DNA of 64,000 nucleotides, taken from contig NZ_RKQL01000001.1 in NCBI RefSeq assembly GCF_003843835.1, positions 248,001 to 312,000 of the forward strand, in the 5' to 3' direction. This document shows, piece by piece, positions 40,835 to 49,181 of the stretch. The notes under the pieces are model-generated. The model made no database searches. It was not told the DNA's origin and was given only the letters and a program-made list of their open reading frames with translations. A program made the translations under genes and the position numbers. Position 1 is the first letter of the stretch. Each line of letters begins with the position of its first letter. This stretch comes from Tibeticola sediminis. Lineage in GTDB: Bacteria; Pseudomonadota; Gammaproteobacteria; Burkholderiales; Burkholderiaceae_C.

Positions 40835-40911
40835 TGGTAGGCGCGATTGGACTCGAACCAACGACCCCCACCATGTCAAGGTGGTGCTCTAACCAGCTGA
40901 GCTACGCGCCT
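40835..40911 (-). tRNA. tRNA-Val (anticodon GAC)
   Basis: 77 nt with encoded CCA. The acceptor stem AGGCGCG pairs with CGCGCCT. The D-arm region is TAGCTCAGCTGGTTAGAGCA. The anticodon stem CCACC/GGTGG holds the loop TTGACAT. The T-loop is TTCGAGT. It is transcribed on the minus strand, just upstream of phaR and apparently as a separate unit. Confidence 0.97.
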
Positions 40912-40930
40912 AAGATCGTTTGAAGCCGCT

Positions 40931-40936
40931 AGTATA
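40931..40936 (-). promoter_or_regulatory. Candidate -10 box for tRNA-Val
   Basis: TATACT on the minus strand, 19 bp upstream of the tRNA 5' end, preceded by GGTTTGCTGC. A -35 is not clear. Position fits a tRNA promoter between relA and the tRNA. Confidence 0.4.
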
Positions 40937-40996
40937 GCAGCAAACCAAGCGTCCCCCGGCTCTGCGCCGCGATGCGGATGCAAAAAATTCGCAGCG

Positions 40997-43312
40997 TCAA
41001 CGGCGACGCGCCCGCCGCACGCCAGCCACGGCGCGCACCGCCGCGAGCGCAGCACCGAGCCGCGTCGCACTCGAGACCTCGACCGTGAAAGTCATCCACG
41101 CGATGCCTTTGACGCTTTGCGTCTGCACGCCAACCACGTTCATGCGCTCGCGGGCAAAGACTTCGGAAATATCGCGCAACAGCCCCTGCCGGTCGACGGC
41201 CTCGATCGCGATGTCGACCGGATACACCGCAGCACCCGACGCCGCGGACCGTCCCCACGCCACCGGGATGACCCGATCGGGGTTGCGCAAAGCCATTTGC
41301 CGGAAGTTGCTGCAGTCGCTTCGGTGCACGCTCACCCCTTTGCCGCGGGTGACGAAGCCGCTGATCGCATCTGGCGGCGCGGGGCGGCAGCAGCGCGCGA
41401 GCTGGGTCAGCAAGGAGTCGACCCCGACCACCAACACGCCGCCGCTCGCTGCCTTCTCCGGACCGCTGCGGAGCTTGCGGAACAGCTGAGCCTCGGAATC
41501 GTCTTCGGCGGCAGGGCTCGGGCGCAGCAAGGCTTCGATGTTGCGCAAGGAGTATTCATCCTTGCCGACCACATCGAACATGGCCTGAGCCGACTTGAAC
41601 CCGAGTTGCGACGCGAGATCTTCGAGCTTGATGCTGGTCTTGCCTTCTCGTTGCAGCAGGCGTTCGACCGCCTCGCGACCGCGCGCGGCCGTCTCCTCGG
41701 CCATTTGGGCGTTGAACCAGGCGCGCACCTTGGAGCGAGCGCGGGGGCTGGCCAAAAAGCCCAGTTCGGGGTTGAGCCAGTCGCGCGACGGCCCACCTTC
41801 CTTGGCCGCCACGATCTCGACCGTCTGACCGTTCTTCAGCGGCGTGTTGAGCGGCACCATCGCGCCGTCGACCCGCGCGCCGCGACAGCGGTGGCCGAGG
41901 TTGGTGTGCACCGCATAAGCAAAATCAACCGGTGTCGCCCCTTGCGGCAGCTCGATCACCGCAGCGTCGGGCGTGAGCACATAAATGCGGTCGTCGAACA
42001 GGCCTTGGTCGCGTACGGCCCCCGAAAGATCGCGCTCCCACGCGAGCAGCTGGCGCAGCACCGCAATCTTGGCGTCGTATCCGCTCGACGCGCTCACGCC
42101 GGCATAGCCCTTGGTGCCGGCCTCCTTGTACGCCCAGTGGGCGGCGACGCCGTGCTCGGCATGCGCGTGCATGGCCTCGGTGCGGATCTGGATTTCGATC
42201 GGTTTGCCGTCGGTGGGATCGCGCACGACCGTGTGCAGCGACTGGTAGCCGTTGGGTTTGGGTTTGGCAATGTAGTCGTCGAACTCTTCGGGGATGGGCG
42301 TGAAGTGCTCATGCACCCAGGCCAACACCGTGTAGCAGTCCTCGAGGCGCGGCACGATCACGCGCAGCGCACGCACATCGAACACCTGGCTGAAATCCAG
42401 ACCCTTGCCCCGCATCTTGCGCACGATGCTGTAGATGTGCTTGGGCCGGCCCTCGACGCGGGCGCGAATGCCCAGAGCACTCAGCTCGTGCTCGAGGCGC
42501 TCACGCAGCGCGGCCATGTAGGCCTCGCGGCCCGCGCGCTTTTCATCGAGCAGCCGAGCGATCTGCTTGTAGGTTTCGGGCTCGAGGAACCGGAAGGCCA
42601 GGTCTTCCAGTTCCCATTTGATCTGCCAGATGCCAAGCCGGTTAGCCAGCGGCGCGAACACCTGCAGCGTCTCCTGTGCCAAAACCGGGGACAAGGGCTG
42701 ACGGCTCGCGGCATGCCAGCGCAGCGTCTGCAGCCGTGAGGCCAGCCGCAGCAGCACCGCGCGCAGGTCACGGCTGAAGGCCAGCAGCATCTTGCGCACG
42801 TTTTCGGTTTGGACCGCCGGATCCACGCCGTCGGAAGCAGCGGCCTGGGCGGCACGCGAGAGCCGCTGGACCTTGACGAGCCGGGCCGTCTCGACGGCAA
42901 GAGCCGCGAGCCCCGCGCCAAAGGCCTTGGCGATGACTTCCTGTGGTCGGGTGAGCACCTCGGTCGTGTAGACGAGATAGGCCGCGGCCTGGGTGTCGTC
43001 GCCCGTATCCATGCTGCGAAGAATCGCGACTACGGAATCCGCGTGTTCGAGCATGTTTTCGCCGGTATCGAGCGCCTGCGCGGCGATCAGCGGCTCGGCA
43101 AACGCCCGCGCCCGGGCAACCAGGGCTGCATCGGCTGGCCCGGCGGTCGCGGCCAGCACGACCGCGGCAGGGCCTGCGGGAGCCGAGCTTTGCGAAGCCT
43201 GCGCATCGGCCGCGGCGATTGCGGAAGCACCCAACGCTGCGCTCACGGGCACACCCTCGTGCTCCGCATGGCGGTTCGAGCGGGCTGGGGAACCCACCGG
43301 TGCGGCGCTCAT
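40997..43312 (-). CDS. relA: (p)ppGpp synthetase RelA
   Basis: 771 residues. Ribosome-associated synthetase of the stringent response alarmone. Domains in order: an Ala-rich N-terminal extension; a pseudo-hydrolase domain in which the HD...ED catalytic residues are absent; a synthetase with EFDDYIAKPKPNGYQSLHTVV and EIQIRTEAMHAHAEHGVAAHWAYK; TGS (RIYVLTPDAAVIELPQGATPVDFAYAVHT); a Cys-rich zinc-finger region (LARCCRPAPPD); and ACT (IAIEAVDRQGLLRDISEVFA). The degenerate hydrolase site argues for RelA rather than SpoT. It overlaps the hydrolase gene upstream by ATGA. Confidence 0.93.
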   Translation of the reverse strand: MSAAPVGSPARSNRHAEHEGVPVSAALGASAIAAADAQASQSSAPAGPAAVVLAATAGPADAALVARARAFAEPLIAAQALDTGENMLEHADSVVAILRSMDTGDDTQAAAYLVYTTEVLTRPQEVIAKAFGAGLAALAVETARLVKVQRLSRAAQAAASDGVDPAVQTENVRKMLLAFSRDLRAVLLRLASRLQTLRWHAASRQPLSPVLAQETLQVFAPLANRLGIWQIKWELEDLAFRFLEPETYKQIARLLDEKRAGREAYMAALRERLEHELSALGIRARVEGRPKHIYSIVRKMRGKGLDFSQVFDVRALRVIVPRLEDCYTVLAWVHEHFTPIPEEFDDYIAKPKPNGYQSLHTVVRDPTDGKPIEIQIRTEAMHAHAEHGVAAHWAYKEAGTKGYAGVSASSGYDAKIAVLRQLLAWERDLSGAVRDQGLFDDRIYVLTPDAAVIELPQGATPVDFAYAVHTNLGHRCRGARVDGAMVPLNTPLKNGQTVEIVAAKEGGPSRDWLNPELGFLASPRARSKVRAWFNAQMAEETAARGREAVERLLQREGKTSIKLEDLASQLGFKSAQAMFDVVGKDEYSLRNIEALLRPSPAAEDDSEAQLFRKLRSGPEKAASGGVLVVGVDSLLTQLARCCRPAPPDAISGFVTRGKGVSVHRSDCSNFRQMALRNPDRVIPVAWGRSAASGAAVYPVDIAIEAVDRQGLLRDISEVFARERMNVVGVQTQSVKGIAWMTFTVEVSSATRLGAALAAVRAVAGVRRARRR

Positions 43313-44241
43313 GGCTCTGGATCGAAGAGAAAGCCGCTGACCACCGCGCGCTGATCGTCGGCGACCAGGGTCGGAGCGTGGCCGACACCGGCAAACTCCA
43401 CGCAGCGCGCGCGCGGGCCACGCTCGCCCATGGCTTGCGCAGTCTCGCGGGAGAGCAGGTCGGAGTCGGCGCCGCGCAGCAAGAGGGTGCGCGCCTCGAT
43501 CGCATCAAAGAGCGCCCACATCACCGCCTCAGCGGCGGCGGCTGCCTCAGGGGTCAGCGCGCGCAGCGGCAAAGCGATTGCCGGGTCGTAGTGCAGCCGA
43601 TAGCCACCGAGGGGATCCGGGCGCAGCATCGGGCGGCACAAGTCGAGCCACTGAGCCCGCGAGTGCGGCCCAAAAGACGAGGAAATCGCCCACAGGGCAT
43701 CGGCCGCCTCGTCGAGCGTCGCAAAACGCGAGCCACGCCCCAGGTATTGCGCGATGCGCTCGATGGCCGCCCACTGCACCGCCGGCCCCACGTCGTTGAG
43801 CACCAGCCGCCGCACCGCCACCGGCAGCGGCAAGTCATGCCGGCCGCACACGGCCATGCCGATCAGCCCGCCCATGCTGGTGCCAACCCAGTCGAGCACG
43901 GCGATCGGCGCCTGCCGGTGCAGCGCATCGAGCAAAGTCACCAGATCGGAGACGTACTGCGGCAGTTGATAAGCGCGCGGGTCGAGCAGCCAGTCGCTCC
44001 CGCCCCGGCCTACGATGTCCGGGCAGACGACGCGCAAGGGCGCCGGCGCCTGTTCGAGCAGGGCGAGTGCGAGCGCGTCGAAGTCCCGCCCCTGGCGCGA
44101 GAGGCCATGCACGCAAACGACGACGTGCGCGGCCTGCGCGTCGCCCCACTGTGTGTAGGCCATGCGGTGCGTTGCGCCGGCGACCATAAGGTCCGCGCAG
44201 GCGACGTGTTCGAGGGTCGGTCCGTTCAGGGTCATGGTCAT
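43309..44241 (-). CDS. Alpha/beta-fold hydrolase
   Basis: 310 residues. The oxyanion strand is VVCVHGLSRQGRDFD, the nucleophile elbow DWVGTSMGGLIGM and the C-terminal His region GVGHAPTLVADDQ. The acid residue probably lies in LLRGADSDLLS. Substrate unknown; the family includes esterases, lactonases and PHB-chain hydrolases. The overlap with relA (ATGA) suggests co-expression. The ATG at 44241 is used; an upstream in-frame ATG lies beyond the divergent 3-hydroxybutyrate dehydrogenase leader. Confidence 0.85.
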   Translation of the reverse strand: MTMTLNGPTLEHVACADLMVAGATHRMAYTQWGDAQAAHVVVCVHGLSRQGRDFDALALALLEQAPAPLRVVCPDIVGRGGSDWLLDPRAYQLPQYVSDLVTLLDALHRQAPIAVLDWVGTSMGGLIGMAVCGRHDLPLPVAVRRLVLNDVGPAVQWAAIERIAQYLGRGSRFATLDEAADALWAISSSFGPHSRAQWLDLCRPMLRPDPLGGYRLHYDPAIALPLRALTPEAAAAAEAVMWALFDAIEARTLLLRGADSDLLSRETAQAMGERGPRARCVEFAGVGHAPTLVADDQRAVVSGFLFDPEP

Positions 44242-44342
44242 TTTCGTGTCAGCCGCGCCCGGGGGTCGGGGCCGATAATCCAGCCCGTTTCTGACTTGCA
44301 TCGCGGCGTCGCGTGCATCGTAAATCAACCGGAGTTCACACC

Positions 44343-45113
44343 ATGCTCAAAGGCAAGACAGCCCTCGTAACCGGCTCGACCAGCGGAATCGGTCTCGGCA
44401 TTGCGCAAGCGCTGGCGCGCGAAGGCGCCAACATCGTCCTCAACGGATTTGGCGATGTCGAATCGGCCCGTGCCAGCATCGCCGCGCTCGGCGTCGAGGT
44501 CAGTTACCACGGCGCCGACATGAGCCGGCCGGCCGAAATCGAAGCCCTGATGCAACACGCGGCCCAAACCTTCGGCCGGGTGGACATCCTCGTGAACAAC
44601 GCCGGCATCCAGCATGTGGCCCGGGTGGAGGATTTCCCGGTCGAGAAATGGGACGCGATCCTCGCCATCAACCTCTCCAGCGCCTTCCACACGACGCGGC
44701 TTGCGCTGCCGGCGATGCGCGCGGCCAACTGGGGCCGTGTGATCAACGTCGCCTCGGTGCATGGGCTGGTAGCCTCGGCGGAGAAATCGGCCTACGTCGC
44801 AGCCAAGCACGGCTTGGTCGGCTTCACCAAGACGGTGGCGCTCGAAACCGCGACCACCGGCGTGACCTGCAATGCCATTTGCCCAGGCTGGGTGCTGACC
44901 CCGCTGGTGCAAAAACAGGTGGACGCCAAGGCCGCCGCGCTCGGCGTCAGCAACGAGGAGGCCAAGCGCTTGCTGCTGAGCGAAAAAGAGCCCTCGATGC
45001 AGTTCACCACGCCCGAGGAATTGGGGGCGCTGGCGGTCTTTTTCTGCTCACCCGCCGCGAACAACGTACGCGGGGTGGCCTGGAACATGGACGGCGGCTG
45101 GGTGGCGCAATGA
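44343..45113 (+). CDS. bdhA: 3-hydroxybutyrate dehydrogenase
   Basis: 256-residue short-chain dehydrogenase that interconverts 3-hydroxybutyrate and acetoacetate with NAD, the last step of PHB mobilisation. It has the nucleotide motif TGSTSGIG (10-17), NNAG (85-88) and the catalytic Ser138, Tyr151 and Lys155 in ASVHG and YVAAK. The C-terminal half with CNAICPGWVLTPLVQKQ and the RLLLSEKEPS segment is typical of the PHB-linked enzyme. The ATG at 44343 has GGAG 8 nt upstream. It diverges from the hydrolase gene. Repeat copy D just downstream may act as its terminator. Confidence 0.92.
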   Translation: MLKGKTALVTGSTSGIGLGIAQALAREGANIVLNGFGDVESARASIAALGVEVSYHGADMSRPAEIEALMQHAAQTFGRVDILVNNAGIQHVARVEDFPVEKWDAILAINLSSAFHTTRLALPAMRAANWGRVINVASVHGLVASAEKSAYVAAKHGLVGFTKTVALETATTGVTCNAICPGWVLTPLVQKQVDAKAAALGVSNEEAKRLLLSEKEPSMQFTTPEELGALAVFFCSPAANNVRGVAWNMDGGWVAQ

Positions 45114-45130
45114 GCACCTCCGCCTTGCTC

Positions 45131-45195
45131 TCAAGTTCATAGCAATATCGGGCCGTTTGACGCTGGCCTCCGGCGGTTTTTGTTCAAAATTCGCT
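45131..45195 (+). repeat. Short dispersed repeat, copy D (terminator-like)
   Basis: Begins TCAAGTTCATAGCAATATCG, then GGCCGTTTGACGCTGG and CCTCCGGCGGTTTTTG. It aligns well with copy C (shared ATAGCAA, CCGxTTGACGC, CGGC). Its 3' part can fold as CGCTGG-CCT-CCGGCG followed by GTTTTTG, which would stop bdhA transcription 66 bp after its stop codon. Confidence 0.6.
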
Positions 45196-45328
45196 GCTGA
45201 AGGGCTTCCCAGCCGGATTCTTCTCAAAAGGGTGCCTGCACGGGCTCGGCACGCCCAAGGGCCCGGGATGACCACGCGTGACGGCCGAGCAACGCAATCC
45301 TGCGCCCCTTCGGCGCTCAACTCCGCGC

Positions 45329-45559
45329 TCAACGCGCGCCGGTGCCACTCTGACGGATCTGCTCACGCAAGCGGGCGCGCTCGTCCGCCGTCAAGCGACG
45401 CGGCTCGGGTGCCACTGGTGCCGCCGCCTCCTGACGCTGCGTCTGCAGCCACTGCCGAAGCTGGGGCGATGCAGCGCGCGCAGCCTGCGCATCGGCCGGC
45501 TGGGCGGCGACGCAACTGCAGGCAGCGAACAGAGTCCAGACGACAGGAGCGGATTTCAT
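45329..45559 (-). CDS. Small exported hypothetical protein
   Basis: 76 residues. The N-terminal signal peptide MKSAPVVWTLFAACSCVAAQPADA is probably cut near AQPADA|QAA; the cysteines could also suggest a lipoprotein, but no clean lipobox is seen. The mature part is short, with a Gln/Arg/Pro-rich middle and a C-terminal helix RRLTADERARLREQIRQSG. I recall similar small secreted proteins in related genomes but know no function. It is divergent from ompR, so a role in envelope sensing is conceivable but unproven. The ATG at 45559 is used. Confidence 0.6.
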   Translation of the reverse strand: MKSAPVVWTLFAACSCVAAQPADAQAARAASPQLRQWLQTQRQEAAAPVAPEPRRLTADERARLREQIRQSGTGAR

Positions 45560-45631
45560 GCGCCGGATTATTCCCGCCATTGGCCCCGAAGCGTTATCGC
45601 GAAACGTAGGGAAGCTTCGATGCGGGGCAAC

Positions 45632-45710
45632 ATTTGTAACTGCGGGAAAAAGCACTGCGAATCGGGCCCAAAACCGCGGGGCTGCCCGCAAAATCGGCGC
45701 TGTTACAAAT
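45632..45710 (+). promoter_or_regulatory. Inverted ATTTGTAAC / GTTACAAAT pair upstream of ompR
   Basis: A perfect 9-bp inverted pair at 45632-45640 and 45702-45710, 61 bp apart. The second copy ends 22 bp before the ompR start. GTAAC/GTTAC-type half sites are known for OmpR-class regulators, so autoregulation is possible. No clear promoter hexamers were identified between them. Confidence 0.4.
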
Positions 45711-45732
45711 TTCGCCCGCGGAGAACACCCCG

Positions 45733-46458
45733 ATGAACACGACCAGCCGCCCCGACAAGATCGTCATCGTCGATGACGATGCCCGCATCCGAGATTTGCT
45801 CCGTCGCTACTTGGCGCAGGAGGGCTTCGAAGTCATCGTCGCCGAGGACGGCAAGGCGCTCAATCGCCTCTTGCTGCGGGAGACGGTCGACCTGATCGTG
45901 CTCGACCTGATGATGCCCGGCGAAGACGGCCTGTCCATCTGCCGGCGGATGCGCGCGGCCAACGACCGCACACCGATCATCATGCTGACCGCCAAAGGCG
46001 AGGATGTGGATCGCATCGTCGGCCTCGAAGTCGGCGCCGACGACTATCTCGGCAAGCCCTTCAACCCGCGCGAGTTGCTCGCACGCATCCACGCGGTTCT
46101 GCGGCGGCGTCCGGTGATGGAGGCCCCCGGCGCGCCCTCGAGTGAGAACGAGGTCGTGCAGTTTGGCCCCTACACCCTCGACCTCGGGGCGCGCCAACTG
46201 CGCAAGAACGGCGAAGACATCCCCTTGACGACCGGTGAATTCGCGATGCTCAAGGCCTTGGTCCGTCACCCGCGGCAGCCCCTGTCCCGTGAAAAGCTCG
46301 CGCAGCTCGCGCGCGGCCGCGAATTCGAGCCCTTTGACCGCAGTCTCGACGTGCAGATCTCGCGGCTGCGCAAACTCATCGAGCCCGACCCGGCTTCGCC
46401 GCGCTTCATCCAGACGGTCTGGGGCGTGGGCTATGTCTTCGTCCCGGATGCGAGCTGA
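45733..46458 (+). CDS. ompR: OmpR-type response regulator
   Basis: 241 residues. The receiver domain (about 8-122) has acidic pocket VDDDARIRDLL, phosphoacceptor Asp58 in IVLDLMMPGEDG and Lys in YLGKPFNPREL. The winged-helix DNA-binding domain (about 138-238) ends FIQTVWGVGYVF. The order, 11-bp overlap with a sensor kinase and sequence match EnvZ/OmpR of osmotic and envelope response. A Shine-Dalgarno-like GGAG is at 45720. Target genes are not in the window. Confidence 0.94.
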   Translation: MNTTSRPDKIVIVDDDARIRDLLRRYLAQEGFEVIVAEDGKALNRLLLRETVDLIVLDLMMPGEDGLSICRRMRAANDRTPIIMLTAKGEDVDRIVGLEVGADDYLGKPFNPRELLARIHAVLRRRPVMEAPGAPSSENEVVQFGPYTLDLGARQLRKNGEDIPLTTGEFAMLKALVRHPRQPLSREKLAQLARGREFEPFDRSLDVQISRLRKLIEPDPASPRFIQTVWGVGYVFVPDAS

Positions 46459-47875
46459 ACGCCGACCCTCCGGCGCCCAGAGCGGACCTGTCTCCGCGGT
46501 TGCGCCGCTCGGGACGGCACCGGCGCCCCTCGAAGCGCGCCAGCGCCGACGCGCCCGCTTCGAACTCAGCCTGTTCTGGCGAACCTTCATCATGCTCGCC
46601 CTGCTGCTCGTCGGCAGCAGCGTGGCGTGGATGCAAACCTTTCGCGCGTTTGAGTATGAGCCGCGCGCTGTCCTCGCGGCGCAGCAAGTCGCCTCGCTGG
46701 TCAACCTCACGCGCGCGGCGCTGGTCCACTCCGACGGAATTGCCCGGCTGTCGCTGATCAAAGAGCTGGCCACGCGCGAAGGCGTGCGCATCGTCCCGCG
46801 CGAGCCCAACGACCGCTACACACCCTACCGTGGCGACGCGATGGAGGAGCGGATCGCGCGCGAGCTCGGCGCGCGCCTCGGCAGCGGCACCCTGGTTGCC
46901 AGTTCCGTCAACGGCGAAAGCGGCCTTTGGGTCGGCTTTGACATCGATGGCGATGCCTATTGGCTGCTGATGGACCCCGCCCGTCTGCGCCCCGTGGGTG
47001 GCGAGACCTGGCTCATCTGGCTTGCCACCGCAGCGGCGCTGTCGCTGCTCGGCGCTGCCTTCATCGCGCGGCTCATCAACCAGCCGCTCAAAAAACTCTC
47101 CTTTGCCGCCAGCCGCGTGCGCGACGGCGACTTCGATGCGAGCCACCTCGACGAGCGGGCCGTCACCAGCGAAATCCGCGAGGTCAATATCGGCTTCAAC
47201 CGCATGGCGGCGCAATTGGCCAAGATCGAACAGGATCGCGCCGTGATGCTCGCTGGTATTTCCCACGACCTGCGCACACCGCTTGCGCGCCTGCGCCTCG
47301 AAGCCGAAATGAGCGTCGCCGACCCCGATGCGCGTGAGCACATGATCGCCGACATCGCCCAACTCGACGCGATCATCGACAAATTCCTGGAATACGCCCG
47401 TCCGGGACAGGCCGAGTTGCGCCCAGTGTCCCTGTCCGAGATCGTCGAAGCCTGCATCTATCCCTTCAAGGACGCCGCTGACATATCGATCGATCTGGAC
47501 ATCCCCGCCGGGATCCGCGTCATGGCCGATGAAGTCGAACTCGCGCGCGTGCTCTCCAACCTCATCGAGAACGCCCGCCGCTATGGCAAATCACCCGAAA
47601 CCGGCATCGCGCGGGTCGACATCGGCGCACGCGTCAAAGACGATGAAATCCACATCAAGGTGCGCGATCACGGCATGGGCGTCGCGCCCGAACTCCTCGA
47701 TAAACTGACCAAGCCCTTTTTCAGGGGCGATGCCGCCCGCACCGCCGCCACGGGCGCTGGTCTGGGTTTGTCCATCGTCGCCAAGACCGTCGAACGCATG
47801 GGTGGGCGCTTTTCGCTCAAAAACAGCAGCACCGGCGGCCTGGCGGCCTTCATCGTGCTGCATCGCGCAGCCTAA
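46448..47875 (+). CDS. envZ: EnvZ-type sensor histidine kinase
   Basis: 475 residues. A Pro/Ala-rich cytoplasmic start (~40 residues), TM1 (about 42-63), a periplasmic domain (about 64-186), TM2 (about 187-208), then HAMP starting [21 protein letters not shown]. The HisKA phosphoacceptor is His273 in [21 protein letters not shown]. The ATPase has the N box [10 protein letters not shown] and the G boxes DHGMGV and GAGLGLSIV. The ATG at 46448 overlaps ompR by 11 bp. The 3' end overlaps the convergent ispF by 26 bp. Confidence 0.93.
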   Translation: MRAERRPSGAQSGPVSAVAPLGTAPAPLEARQRRRARFELSLFWRTFIMLALLLVGSSVAWMQTFRAFEYEPRAVLAAQQVASLVNLTRAALVHSDGIARLSLIKELATREGVRIVPREPNDRYTPYRGDAMEERIARELGARLGSGTLVASSVNGESGLWVGFDIDGDAYWLLMDPARLRPVGGETWLIWLATAAALSLLGAAFIARLINQPLKKLSFAASRVRDGDFDASHLDERAVTSEIREVNIGFNRMAAQLAKIEQDRAVMLAGISHDLRTPLARLRLEAEMSVADPDAREHMIADIAQLDAIIDKFLEYARPGQAELRPVSLSEIVEACIYPFKDAADISIDLDIPAGIRVMADEVELARVLSNLIENARRYGKSPETGIARVDIGARVKDDEIHIKVRDHGMGVAPELLDKLTKPFFRGDAARTAATGAGLGLSIVAKTVERMGGRFSLKNSSTGGLAAFIVLHRAA

Positions 47876-48374
47876 CCAGGAGCGCCACCGCACGGGCCTC
47901 GATCGCGGCGCCCTGCCCCACGGGGCCAAGGCGTTCGGCGGTCTTGGCCTTGATGTTCACTTGGGCCGATTCAACGCCGAGGGCCCGCGCGAGGGCGACC
48001 GTCATCGCCGGGATGTGGGGGGCAAGCCTTGGGCTCTGGGCCACCACCGTGCTGTCCACGTTTGCGACCCGCCAGCCTGCCTGCAACGCGCGGCGCACGG
48101 CCTCAGCCAGCAGCACGGCCGAATCGGCCCCTTGGAACCGGGCGTCGTCGTCGGGGAAGTGCCGACCGATGTCGCCAAGGCCTGCGGCGCCCAGCACCGC
48201 ATCGGTCACCGCGTGGAACAACACATCGGCGTCCGAGTGGCCCAACAGGCCCATCGCATGGGGAATCTCAACCCCGCCGATGACCAAACGCCGCCCCGGC
48301 ACCAGCGCGTGCACATCCCAGCCCTCGCCGATGCGGATGTTCAAGGCCGCCGCAGCCATTTCGTCATCGCTCAT
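47850..48374 (-). CDS. ispF: 2-C-methyl-D-erythritol 2,4-cyclodiphosphate synthase
   Basis: 174 residues. MEP-pathway enzyme acting after IspD and IspE. Metal ligands are in [14 protein letters not shown] (Asp-x-His) and the later His of [33 protein letters not shown]. The substrate region is [27 protein letters not shown] and the C-terminal [28 protein letters not shown]. The ATG at 48374 overlaps the ispD stop by 1 nt (TGATG). A later ATG (M6) is also possible. The 3' end overlaps envZ. Confidence 0.96.
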   Translation of the reverse strand: MSDDEMAAAALNIRIGEGWDVHALVPGRRLVIGGVEIPHAMGLLGHSDADVLFHAVTDAVLGAAGLGDIGRHFPDDDARFQGADSAVLLAEAVRRALQAGWRVANVDSTVVAQSPRLAPHIPAMTVALARALGVESAQVNIKAKTAERLGPVGQGAAIEARAVALLVRLRDAAR

Positions 48375-49075
48375 CACGCCAGACTCCGCAGCAAGGCCCG
48401 CGCCAGAACGAAGTCCTGCGGGTAGGTCAATTTGATGTTCCATGGGCTTCCCGGCACGAGACGCGGCCGCAAACCCAAGCCCTCGAGCGCGCGGGCCTCG
48501 TCGGTGACCCCGACGAAAGCCGGCGCCCGGGCGGCCAAAGCCCGATGCAACAAGCCCAGGCGCGCCATTTGAGGCGTCTGCGCGAGCCACTTGTCACTGC
48601 GCTCGATCGTTTCGGCCGCGCGGCCTTCGACCGAACGCTTGAGGGTATCGGCAACCGGCAACGCCAGTAAGCCACCGACCGGGTCGTCGATGCAAGCATC
48701 GATCAGCGCCTCGACCAAGGCCGGCGCCACCAGACAGCGCGCCGCATCATGCACCAGCACCCAATCCGCAGGATCCGCCCCGCTCTCTAGCAGCCGCTCG
48801 ACCCCATTGAATACCGACTGGGCCCGGCTCACGCCCCCGCAGTCCGCCACTTCGACCCTGGCATCGGGCACCGGCAAGAAACCATCCCCCGGCGCGACCA
48901 CCACGAGAATGCGCGCAAGCCGCGGCACCGCCAAGAGCGCATCGAGGGTATGCATGACCACCGGCCGCCCTTCCAGGTCGGCGTACTGCTTGGGCCCGTT
49001 CGCTTGCGCCCGCAGGCCCACGCCCGCACAGGGAACCAGCGCATGAAGACGGGGAATCGGTGCGGTTTCGGTCAT
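48374..49075 (-). CDS. ispD: 2-C-methyl-D-erythritol 4-phosphate cytidylyltransferase
   Basis: 233 residues. Transfers CMP from CTP to MEP. The CTP-binding loop is [37 protein letters not shown], in which the usual third Gly/Ser position reads LRAQ, slightly divergent. [25 protein letters not shown] and the ending [17 protein letters not shown] are typical. It is divergent from mfd across 106 bp that contain a strong hairpin. It forms a coupled pair with ispF. Confidence 0.94.
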   Translation of the reverse strand: MTETAPIPRLHALVPCAGVGLRAQANGPKQYADLEGRPVVMHTLDALLAVPRLARILVVVAPGDGFLPVPDARVEVADCGGVSRAQSVFNGVERLLESGADPADWVLVHDAARCLVAPALVEALIDACIDDPVGGLLALPVADTLKRSVEGRAAETIERSDKWLAQTPQMARLGLLHRALAARAPAFVGVTDEARALEGLGLRPRLVPGSPWNIKLTYPQDFVLARALLRSLA

Positions 49076-49119
49076 GAGAGGGCAGCGGCGCGGAACTTGC
49101 CATTCTAAAATCCCGGACG

Positions 49120-49149
49120 CACCCCCGGCCTACCCTTGGGCCGGGGGTG
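49120..49149. other. GC-rich 11-bp hairpin between ispD and mfd
   Basis: Perfect inverted repeat CACCCCCGGCC / GGCCGGGGGTG with an 8-bp loop, ending 32 bp before the mfd start. No T-run follows on either strand. Overlapping -10-like TAAAAT (+) and TAGAAT (-) sequences lie at 49102-49111, so the hairpin would fall in the mfd leader RNA. Confidence 0.55.
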
Positions 49150-49181
49150 TTCGTTCTGGGCACCACCCGCCCACCGCACGC

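Noticed and set aside
40921-40953. Possible fifth copy of the short dispersed repeat (TATAGCAGCAAACCAAGCG)
   Set aside because: The resemblance to copies C and D is limited to the AGCA core and the region is better explained as the tRNA-Val promoter.
40997-43312. Calling this gene spoT (bifunctional synthetase/hydrolase)
   Set aside because: The HD...ED residues needed for ppGpp hydrolysis are missing and the synthetase loop resembles RelA.
45157-45609. 150-codon open frame on the plus strand between bdhA and ompR
   Set aside because: Begins in repeat copy D, has shadow-like composition and overlaps the better-supported small exported protein on the other strand.
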